The position numbers and the translations under genes are program-made. Below, piece after piece: positions 15,967 to 23,101 of a DNA stretch of 24,055 nucleotides (the stretch's first letter is position 1; every line of letters begins with the position of its first letter). A model generated the notes under the pieces. It saw nothing but the letters and a program-made list of their open reading frames with translations, was not told where the DNA came from and ran no database searches. Source of the DNA: Spirochaetota bacterium (GTDB lineage: Bacteria > Spirochaetota > UBA4802 > JAFGJZ01); assembly GCA_023396615.1 (NCBI GenBank), contig JAEWVM010000023.1, forward strand, positions 1-24,055, given 5' to 3'.

Positions 15967-18456
15967 CTATTCTTTATTATCAGCTTCTGAATGTTCAGGG
16001 AAAACCAAAGCCGCAACTATATAAAGAATTGCAGCAATAACCAGTACAAAATTAAATCCGGCAATCTGAGACAAAATTTTAGCACTAACTGATGATATTA
16101 CAGAAAATGCGCCATTAATACTCCACGCCCATGGAACAAAAGCAGATTTTTTTCCCTTTAGCTGACCAAGACCTAAAGGAAAAAAGAAACCGAGAAAAAT
16201 AGCTACTGGTGCTGAAATAATCAAAGAAATCACAATACGTAAAGGAAATGATGCAAAACTAAAGAAATGAATTAGCGAAGGAAGAATAAAAATTATAAAC
16301 AAAACTCCAAGAACAGTAAAAAATGATGCAAATCTAACACATCGTTTTGGATTGTTAACAAATTTTTCTGAAAAATAAGAACCTACTCCAGCATAAATCA
16401 ATATACTTGAAAGTACTATCGAGAAAGAATAAATTATATCACCGAGAAACAACGCCAATTTCTGAATTAGAATCATTTCAATAAACAAAAATCCCAGACC
16501 GAGACACATGAAATATGTTCCGCTTTTTAGGTAAAATTTCGGTGATAAATGAAAATGTTTTTTTCTTTTGATAATAAATTTCGCTGCAAAAGGTATAAGC
16601 ACAACTATCAACGCTGAAACTAAAACATTAAAAAAGTTAGAAAATAGGATTAAAGATCCAATTTCCTGTTGAGGAAGTCCACCCAATTCATAAGTAGAAA
16701 TTGCTTTTCTAAGTTTTGAAGGCTTTAATAGAGCGTAGAAATAAGGACAATTATCTCTTGCCGGCTGAAAATCAAAAATACACTTATCAAGCTTCTCGGT
16801 TCCGTTAATTATACCGCCGGCTAAAGAAAATAGCTGATCATCTTTCATCTTTAATACAGGAGCAATATCCATAGGATCTGTATCATCATTCTCTTTAATC
16901 TTTATATATTGTGATATATTGTAAATTGCTCCATCGCCGGTAATTCCAGGATAATATAATAGATCAAAAGCTAAATCTGAACAAAATTTGTTTAAAGAAT
17001 CTATTTCTGTTTTTTCAAAATCACCTTTTTTTACCAATATAAGCATTTTAAAAAGACTTTTAATTACAACAATTCTGTTATTTGGATTTTCTCCATTTTC
17101 AGAAATATAATCCCGAACTGTTTTAACAAGTCTGAGAGCATAAAAGAAATTTTCAGAAACATCTATTCCGACAGATAATATTCCTTTATCTTTTAAAAGA
17201 TTATCATAATCCTTTAAAGCTTCAACCGTCAGCAGATAATTTTCTTCCTGACGGGAAGAAACAGCATAATCAGAAATTTCTACGAGATCATATTTTTTCT
17301 TTTCTCTTAGAGCAAAGGTTCTTCCGTCATTTACTATAATAGTCTGATCTTTTCTATTAAGAAGATTTCCGTTCATTTCTGAAAATTCATCTTTTAGAAG
17401 AGAAATCATAAACGGATTCGGTTCAACTATTGTAAGATGTTTTGCGCCTAATTCATAAGCTTTAAAGACATTAAAACCGCCGCCGCAACCGATTAAAAGA
17501 GTTTCCGGATTTTTCTTTAATAGAAACTGAGCGTTGTATAAACTATAATGAGCAAATCTTGTGTCATCAGATTTTACAAATAAACCATCAGCTCTATTTC
17601 CATCTATATAAATACCCGGATAAATATCAGGCAATATTCCATCCGGAACATATGTCGCAAATTCCTGAGAAAGAGGAAGATTGCATTTTTCAGTTAGATT
17701 TGAATTTACTTCAATCATTCCAACAGGGGAATAGATTGGTTTTTTCAAAAGAGGTTTATTCCCTGCAACAAGTTTTATCTGACTTGCCGGTTTATAAATA
17801 TGATAATCTGATTTATCAAATAGTACGAATGCTGATATTGAACACAAAACAAAAATTAAGCAAACTGCTGTTTGTTTCTTTCCAATTTCCGAATTCTTCA
17901 ATGTTAGAAAAGTCGCAATCAATGCAAGAATGAAAACATAAACCACAAGATAGAAAGGATTCAGAATATACATAACAAAAATTACGGATAATGCTCCCAA
18001 ACCTGCGCCGAATAGATCGAAGAAATATATTTTACCGATCTTCTCATGATGAACAATGAAAGAAAGTCCTGTATAAAGACCGCCAAAAAAGAATGGAACA
18101 AAAAACACCGCAAAATATTTTGCAAGATTTACGACCTCTCCCGGAATAGTTGAGGGATTCAGCATTTTATTCGGATTAAACTGAATATATGACGCAGCTA
18201 AAAACGAAAGAGATAGAGATATAAGGTAGAATATTGCTATATAAGAAATCTTTTTTCTGGTCTCATGATGGAAAAAGTCCTTAAAAATAGTAAGAACAGT
18301 ACCGCTAACACCGAATCCCATCAAAGCAATACTTATTACCATTGCTCCAAAAGACTGCCATGATGCTGCGGAAAAAAACCGCAGCATAGCAACTTCAAGA
18401 GAGATGGTAGAAGCACATATAAAAAAAAGAGACCAGAAATAATTTTTCTTAATCAT
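15967..18456 (-). CDS. Polytopic membrane protein with a spermidine-synthase-like (SAM-fold) domain
   Basis: The 829 residues comprise seven N-terminal membrane segments (about 7-28, 36-58, 70-90, 112-135, 142-164, 167-187, 195-213), a soluble domain (214-600), and six or seven C-terminal segments (603-820). This matches what databases call fused MFS/spermidine synthase; DLFGAGLGAL (147-156) is typical. The soluble part has the SAM motif LLIGCGGG (320-327), acidic Glu345 and NDGR (376-379). The catalytic D-x-x-D-P of true polyamine synthases is not kept (ISDYAV at 394-399), so spermidine synthesis is doubtful. Positive charges (59-69, 136-142, 188-195, 630-640) place the soluble domain outside the membrane. 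The start overlaps the PCMT gene by 4 bp (ATGA), with AGGA 7 nt upstream. Confidence 0.85.
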   Translation of the reverse strand: MIKKNYFWSLFFICASTISLEVAMLRFFSAASWQSFGAMVISIALMGFGVSGTVLTIFKDFFHHETRKKISYIAIFYLISLSLSFLAASYIQFNPNKMLNPSTIPGEVVNLAKYFAVFFVPFFFGGLYTGLSFIVHHEKIGKIYFFDLFGAGLGALSVIFVMYILNPFYLVVYVFILALIATFLTLKNSEIGKKQTAVCLIFVLCSISAFVLFDKSDYHIYKPASQIKLVAGNKPLLKKPIYSPVGMIEVNSNLTEKCNLPLSQEFATYVPDGILPDIYPGIYIDGNRADGLFVKSDDTRFAHYSLYNAQFLLKKNPETLLIGCGGGFNVFKAYELGAKHLTIVEPNPFMISLLKDEFSEMNGNLLNRKDQTIIVNDGRTFALREKKKYDLVEISDYAVSSRQEENYLLTVEALKDYDNLLKDKGILSVGIDVSENFFYALRLVKTVRDYISENGENPNNRIVVIKSLFKMLILVKKGDFEKTEIDSLNKFCSDLAFDLLYYPGITGDGAIYNISQYIKIKENDDTDPMDIAPVLKMKDDQLFSLAGGIINGTEKLDKCIFDFQPARDNCPYFYALLKPSKLRKAISTYELGGLPQQEIGSLILFSNFFNVLVSALIVVLIPFAAKFIIKRKKHFHLSPKFYLKSGTYFMCLGLGFLFIEMILIQKLALFLGDIIYSFSIVLSSILIYAGVGSYFSEKFVNNPKRCVRFASFFTVLGVLFIIFILPSLIHFFSFASFPLRIVISLIISAPVAIFLGFFFPLGLGQLKGKKSAFVPWAWSINGAFSVISSVSAKILSQIAGFNFVLVIAAILYIVAALVFPEHSEADNKE

Positions 18457-19358
18457 TTGTTATCCTTTTTCCCCTCATTAGCTCCAAGCATAGGAATGAA
18501 CAAAGTACTTGCCAGAAGTCTCTGTGAAACAACTTTTCCAGTTTCAGGATCTTTCCATACTTTAAGCATTTGCTGATTTCTTGACCATGCAGGACCGACA
18601 GGAATAACCATTCTTCCGGTAGGTTTGAGCTGTTTAATCAATTCAGGCGGAATATGATTTGCCTGACAGGTTACAATTATTATATCGAAAGGACCTTTTT
18701 CTTCCCATCCATAATATCCGTCACCGATTTTAGTTTCAATATTATCATAACCGACCGCTTTCAAAGTATGATTAACTCTTTCAGCAAGTTTTTCTCTAAT
18801 TTCTATAGTATAAACTTTTTTTACAAGACGTGATAGTATCGCCGCCTGAATTCCTGAGCCAGTACCGATTTCAAGTGCAACTTCATCTTTTTTCGGATTA
18901 AGATTCGCAGTCATAAATCCCTGAATACTAGGAGCAGACATTGTAGAACCCCAGCCTAAATCAAGAATAACATTGAAATCATTAGTCTGCATCATTCTGC
19001 TTTCATTTTTCTCATAATTATATGCAAAGAAAGGACGAGGAACAATTGACATCGCCTCTATCAATTCAGGTGTAGCATATTTTCTTGTTTTTAAAGTTGT
19101 AATGACAGTTTCATTATAATTTTTAATCGCAGTGTCCCAATCTTCCTTGGTACATTCGAAATTTCTTATATTGTTCGTTTTATCACTTTCTACAAGTTTG
19201 CTTATCTGCTCCCAAGTAAACTGTGATTTTCCGTCATTTTTAGATGCATCAGAAACAGAACTTTTATTATCTGTTATTTCCCCTTTCGAATCAGTACTGT
19301 TGTTTCCGCAGGAAATAAAAAACAGAAGAAGTAATGCAGTAAAAAATCTCTTTAACAT
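18453..19358 (-). CDS. Lipoprotein-anchored protein-L-isoaspartate O-methyltransferase-like enzyme
   Basis: PCMT enzymes methylate isoaspartyl residues using SAM, normally in the cytosol. Here the PCMT domain (about residues 75-285 in the numbering from 19367) has the substrate-site motif GSTMSAPS (140-147), SAM motif LEIGTGSG (165-172), GDGYYGW (215-221) and FDIIIVTCQ (227-235). It is preceded by a lipoprotein signal ending in FISC (Cys20) and a Ser/Asp/Lys linker of some 30 residues. Start choice: the ATG at 19367 abuts CGAGG directly, whereas the in-frame ATG at 19358 has GAGG 9 nt upstream, so 19358 is preferred; both leave the signal intact. The export of a SAM-dependent repair enzyme is odd. 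It is translationally coupled to the membrane SAM-fold protein downstream. Confidence 0.88.
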   Translation of the reverse strand: MLKRFFTALLLLFFISCGNNSTDSKGEITDNKSSVSDASKNDGKSQFTWEQISKLVESDKTNNIRNFECTKEDWDTAIKNYNETVITTLKTRKYATPELIEAMSIVPRPFFAYNYEKNESRMMQTNDFNVILDLGWGSTMSAPSIQGFMTANLNPKKDEVALEIGTGSGIQAAILSRLVKKVYTIEIREKLAERVNHTLKAVGYDNIETKIGDGYYGWEEKGPFDIIIVTCQANHIPPELIKQLKPTGRMVIPVGPAWSRNQQMLKVWKDPETGKVVSQRLLASTLFIPMLGANEGKKDNK

Positions 19359-19367
19359 ATATTTCAT

Positions 19368-19436
19368 CCTCGTGGTTCAAAAATCATTTCAAATCATTAA
19401 TTGTCAATTTCAAAATACTATTTAATATACAAGGGA
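19368..19436. other. Gap upstream of the lipoprotein methyltransferase, with direct repeat
   Basis: It contains two copies of AAATCATT spaced exactly 10 bp (19381-19388 and 19391-19398) and, on the minus strand, TTGACA (19407-19402). No good -10 follows at the right distance (ATTTTT with 17 bp), so promoter status is unsure. The repeat could be an operator half-site pair or chance in AT-rich DNA. Confidence 0.3.
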
Positions 19437-20513
19437 TTATTTATCTTTGATGTTTTTGGTAAATAATGTTTTATTCTCAAACAAGTCATTGTTTTTTATA
19501 ATTTTTGCTATAATAGATAACTCATCTTTTAAAGAATCAGCTCCGGAATAATCAGCTAATGACAGAATCCAGTGTCTGCCGTAAAAAGGATCCTTGAAAT
19601 AAATAACTTCCGAATACCATCCGTTTCCGAATCCTGGTTTATTATAAAACACAAAATCCTTACCGAATTCTTCTTTAAATATCTTCACTGTTTCATTGAA
19701 TGTGAGTTTATCTATAGATAAAGCATTTGTAAGAATATTTCTATAATCTTCTTTTATATTATAGCACTCATATTGTGAAAGATCATTTTGAAAAATAAAT
19801 CTATGCATGCATTCTCCGACATCGTAAAGACTCGTTTGAGAATATCTTTTTTTATTAACTTTAAGGCTGGAATAAGTTACTTTTTTTCTGACATAATATT
19901 TCTTATCTCTTTGGACATAAACGGGAATCATTTCTGTGAAAGAAACAGGAGCCCTCATCCTTCTTTTCCATTTGCTGAGACCATAAGCTTTAAAAAGCAT
20001 TGTCTTCCTGAAACCGTTTTCATTCCATAAGAAATTTCTATTCAAATAATCAAATCCTGAAAATTGAACCAAAAAATTATAAGAAATATTATCGCTATTA
20101 ATAATTGATTCATTTATCAGATTTTCAAGAGTATCAGAATATGTTCTCTTTTTAATTTTAAAATATATTCTTTCTTTAGGAGAAATTTTTAATGTTTGTG
20201 CTTTTTTTAAAGCGGCAACTGAAGCAAACAATTTAACTGTAGAAGCCGGCCAATAAGAAGTATCGCTTGCCGTTCCTTTATAATCAAAGCGGTATTCTTT
20301 TTCAATGTGAGAATTTTCACCAGATTCAGCACAAATTAGATATGCCTTAAATTTTGGGCTTTCTTCATAACCGTATTTTGACATTATTTCTGAAAGAATA
20401 TCCGACTGAATTAAGTTAAGATTTTCTTTATTTATTTTCTCGATACCCGTCAGACTTGGATAAAGAATTCCGGAAATAAGTAATATGGATAAAAATAAAA
20501 AACTTTTTTTCAT
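19437..20513 (-). CDS. Secreted class A beta-lactamase-fold serine hydrolase
   Basis: A 358-residue protein with a Sec signal (about 1-20, no lipobox), so probably periplasmic. The penicillin-recognising fold motifs appear in order: S-x-x-K as Ser91-Thr-Val-Lys94 in PASTVKLF, S-D-N at 140-142 in INSDNISYN, and a KTG-box variant Lys292-Pro-Gly294 in YNKPGFGNGW. The spacing fits the Beta-lactamase2 (class A-like) family. I see no obvious Glu166-type omega loop, so rapid hydrolysis of beta-lactams is not assured; a role in peptidoglycan or another acyl-transfer reaction is equally possible. It lies downstream of the gyrA terminator and 69 bp before the lipoprotein PCMT gene. The Shine-Dalgarno is weak. 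Confidence 0.85.
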   Translation of the reverse strand: MKKSFLFLSILLISGILYPSLTGIEKINKENLNLIQSDILSEIMSKYGYEESPKFKAYLICAESGENSHIEKEYRFDYKGTASDTSYWPASTVKLFASVAALKKAQTLKISPKERIYFKIKKRTYSDTLENLINESIINSDNISYNFLVQFSGFDYLNRNFLWNENGFRKTMLFKAYGLSKWKRRMRAPVSFTEMIPVYVQRDKKYYVRKKVTYSSLKVNKKRYSQTSLYDVGECMHRFIFQNDLSQYECYNIKEDYRNILTNALSIDKLTFNETVKIFKEEFGKDFVFYNKPGFGNGWYSEVIYFKDPFYGRHWILSLADYSGADSLKDELSIIAKIIKNNDLFENKTLFTKNIKDK

Positions 20514-20550
20514 AATACTAATTTATCGGTTACTTCTTCATTTTATTACA

Positions 20551-20583
20551 GAATAAAACAGAATGAATTATTCTGTTTTATTC
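20551..20583 (-). terminator. Hairpin terminator of gyrA
   Basis: GAATAAAACAGAAT (20551-20564) and ATTCTGTTTTATTC (20570-20583) form a perfect 14-bp stem with a 5-nt loop, 10 nt after the gyrA stop. The stem is AT-rich and the following minus-strand sequence (TGTAATAAAATG) is only partly U-rich, so termination may be partial. Confidence 0.65.
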
Positions 20584-20593
20584 TGTACTTTTA

Positions 20594-23077
20594 CTATTCT
20601 TCAGTTATTTCTTCATTTACTATCGCAAAATCAGAAACAGTATCATTGTCCTTTGTATGCAAAATTCTTACACCTACAGCCGGTCGACCCTGCAAAGGAA
20701 TATCTTTTGCTATCAGGCGGATGGTCATTCCTTCTTTTGACATAATGATAAGTTCATCATCATCAAAAACAGAACTAATTGCCGCTGCATTTCCATTTTT
20801 ATCGCTAGGTTTTAGAAAAGTCATTCCTTTTCCGCCGCGTCCTTTTGTCTGAAAGTTCTTATATTCTATTCTTTTTCCAAATCCTTTTTCACTTATTACA
20901 AATAGTGTCGATTCCGGTTTTACAGTATCAACTCCTATTATCTGATCCTCTTCTTCAAGACGCATTCCTATTATTCCTGCGGCTCCTCTTCCCATTGGGC
21001 GCATTTTAGAAAGATTTGTTCTAAGAAGACTTCCGTATTTTGAACCTATTACAATATCATCATTTGTAGTACATTCAACGACATTAACAAGTTCATCCTC
21101 TTTTTTCAAACCTATCGCTATTATACCGTTCTTCTTAACATTCTTGAACTCTGACACAGTTATCTTTTTCAAAATACCCTGTTTTGTAGCCATGCACATA
21201 TATTTTTCGGCATCAAAATCTTCAACAGGACAAATTGCAGTTATATTTTCGCCGGTTGCCAAATTTATCAAACCTTTAAGAGATTTTCCTCTGGTTGTCT
21301 TTGAAGCCTGCGGAACTTCATGCGTTTTCATGGCAAAAACTTTTCCTTTATTTGAAAAAAGAAGCATAGTATCATGCATCGCAGTTATTTTCATCAACTT
21401 CACAAAATCTTCTTTTTTTGATGAACTCATTCCGGAAACGCCTTTTCCGCCGCGTCGCTGTTTCTTAAAAGAATCAAGCGGCAGACGCCGTATGAATCCG
21501 TCATTTGTAATTGAAACCATTACATCTTCATCAGCTATTAAATCTGTTAAATCAAAATCAGTTGAAACTTCTCCCGTAATGGTAATTTCTGTTCTTCTTT
21601 TTGAAGGATATTTCTCTTTTACATCAATTAGTTCTTTTTTAACTATTCCCAGAACCTTTTTATCGCTTGCAAGAATCGATTTCAATTCTGCGATCAGTTT
21701 CTGAAGCTCTCTTAATTCTTCTTCAATTTTCTTAATCTCAAGACTTGTCAATCTCTGAAGACGCATATCAAGAATAGCTTTTGACTGACGTTCAGATAGT
21801 TTAAATCTTTTTTGAAGTTTATTATCAGCTTCATCAACTGTCTTTGATCCTCTTATAATAGCAATGACTTCATCAATATTATCAAGAGCGATTTTCAATC
21901 CTTCTAAAATATGAGCTCTTTCTTCTGCTTTTCGAAGTTCATACTGAGTTCTTTTAAAAACTACTTCCTTTCTATGCAGAATATAGTTTGAAAGAATTCC
22001 TTTCAGATCCAGAACTTTTGGTTCATTATTTACAAGTGCAAGCTGAATAATTCCAAAAGAAGACTGAAGAGAAGTATGCTTATAGAGAAGGTTAAGAATA
22101 ATATTCGAAGAAGCATCTCTTTTTATTCCAATTACAATACGCATTCCGGTTCTATCGGATTCGTCGCGAAGCTCACCAATTCCTTCAATAACTTTTGAAT
22201 TTACAAGATCTGCTATTTTAGCAATTAACTGCGCTTTGTTTACCTGATACGGTATTTCAGAGACAATTATATACTCTTTTCCTTTTTTATCTTCTTCTAT
22301 TTCAAGTTTTGCTCTTACGGTAATACTTCCTCTACCGGTAAGAAAAGCCTTATGGATTCCTTCAGTTCCGATTATTATGCCGCCTGTCGGAAAATCAGGA
22401 CCCTTAACATATTTAATAAGAGCCTTAGAAGAAAGCTCCGGTTCATCTATCAAAGCCGTACAGGCATCAATAACTTCATGAAGATTATGAGGGGGAATGT
22501 TTGTTGCCATACCGACAGCAATGCCTGAAGAACCGTTAACAAGAAGGTTTGGAAAAGACGCAGGAAGAACAGTAGGTTCTCTTCTTGTTCCGTCAAAGTT
22601 ATCCACAAGATCAACAGTTTCCTTGTCGATATCTTTTAATAATTCTTCTGCAACTTTTTCAAGACGCGCTTCTGTATATCTATATGCTGCTGCAGGGTCT
22701 CCGTCAACTGAACCGAAATTTCCCTGACCGTCAATCAAAGGAACATTCATAGAAAAATCCTGCGCCATACGAACCATAGTTTCATAAACAGCAGCATCTC
22801 CATGAGGATGAAAGTTACCTATTACTTCACCTACAATCTTAGCACATTTTACATATGGTCTGTCGTGTCTCCATGCCCTTTCATTCATGGCATGTAAAAT
22901 TCTTCTGTGAACCGGTTTTAAACCGTCACGAACATCGGGAAGAGCTCTTCCGACAATAACACTCATTGAATAAGCAAGATAAGAGTCTTTCATCTGATCT
23001 TCTATTTCAACGATGCTTATCTTCCCGTGGTTTTCTTTTATAAGAAGTTCCTGCTTCTCATCATCCTTCTTAGCCAA
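20594..23077 (-). CDS. gyrA: DNA gyrase subunit A
   Basis: GyrA breaks and rejoins DNA to introduce negative supercoils together with GyrB. The 827 residues show the winged-helix domain with catalytic Tyr134 (AAYRYTEARL), the quinolone region HPHGDAAVYE (90-99), the long coiled coil (about 370-480) and the six-bladed C-terminal wrapping domain with a canonical GyrA box QRRGGKG at 540-546, which separates it from ParC. A degenerate box-like KGRGGKG occurs at 745-751. The E. coli Ser83 position is Ala95 and Asp87 is Glu99. The start is TTG at 23077, supported by AGGAG 7 nt upstream and correct N-terminal length. It follows gyrB by 24 bp, same strand, and is followed by a hairpin. Confidence 0.98.
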   Translation of the reverse strand: MAKKDDEKQELLIKENHGKISIVEIEDQMKDSYLAYSMSVIVGRALPDVRDGLKPVHRRILHAMNERAWRHDRPYVKCAKIVGEVIGNFHPHGDAAVYETMVRMAQDFSMNVPLIDGQGNFGSVDGDPAAAYRYTEARLEKVAEELLKDIDKETVDLVDNFDGTRREPTVLPASFPNLLVNGSSGIAVGMATNIPPHNLHEVIDACTALIDEPELSSKALIKYVKGPDFPTGGIIIGTEGIHKAFLTGRGSITVRAKLEIEEDKKGKEYIIVSEIPYQVNKAQLIAKIADLVNSKVIEGIGELRDESDRTGMRIVIGIKRDASSNIILNLLYKHTSLQSSFGIIQLALVNNEPKVLDLKGILSNYILHRKEVVFKRTQYELRKAEERAHILEGLKIALDNIDEVIAIIRGSKTVDEADNKLQKRFKLSERQSKAILDMRLQRLTSLEIKKIEEELRELQKLIAELKSILASDKKVLGIVKKELIDVKEKYPSKRRTEITITGEVSTDFDLTDLIADEDVMVSITNDGFIRRLPLDSFKKQRRGGKGVSGMSSSKKEDFVKLMKITAMHDTMLLFSNKGKVFAMKTHEVPQASKTTRGKSLKGLINLATGENITAICPVEDFDAEKYMCMATKQGILKKITVSEFKNVKKNGIIAIGLKKEDELVNVVECTTNDDIVIGSKYGSLLRTNLSKMRPMGRGAAGIIGMRLEEEDQIIGVDTVKPESTLFVISEKGFGKRIEYKNFQTKGRGGKGMTFLKPSDKNGNAAAISSVFDDDELIIMSKEGMTIRLIAKDIPLQGRPAVGVRILHTKDNDTVSDFAIVNEEITEE

Positions 23078-23084
23078 TTTTATG

Positions 23085-23089
23085 CTCCT
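23085..23089 (-). promoter_or_regulatory. Ribosome binding site that sets the gyrA TTG start
   Basis: AGGAG on the minus strand lies 7 nt before TTG (23077-23075). No ATG is present at a suitable distance, so the strong site decides in favour of the rare start codon. Confidence 0.8.
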
Positions 23090-23101
23090 GTTACGTTTTT
23101 A

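Noticed and set aside
15967..18456. Annotation as a true spermidine synthase
   Set aside because: The SAM-fold motifs are present but the catalytic D-x-x-D-P loop is not kept (ISDYAV), and the domain is embedded in a polytopic protein predicted to place it outside the membrane.
19379..19407. TTGACA on the minus strand upstream of the lipoprotein methyltransferase as a firm promoter
   Set aside because: The -10 position reads ATTTTT or similar; one good hexamer in AT-rich DNA is not enough to call it.
21144..21704. 186-codon open frame antisense to gyrA
   Set aside because: It is a shadow of the gyrA coding frame: no ribosome site, odd composition, no domain. The other antisense frames (for example 1374-1694, 1923-2336, 17559-17933) were rejected for the same reason.
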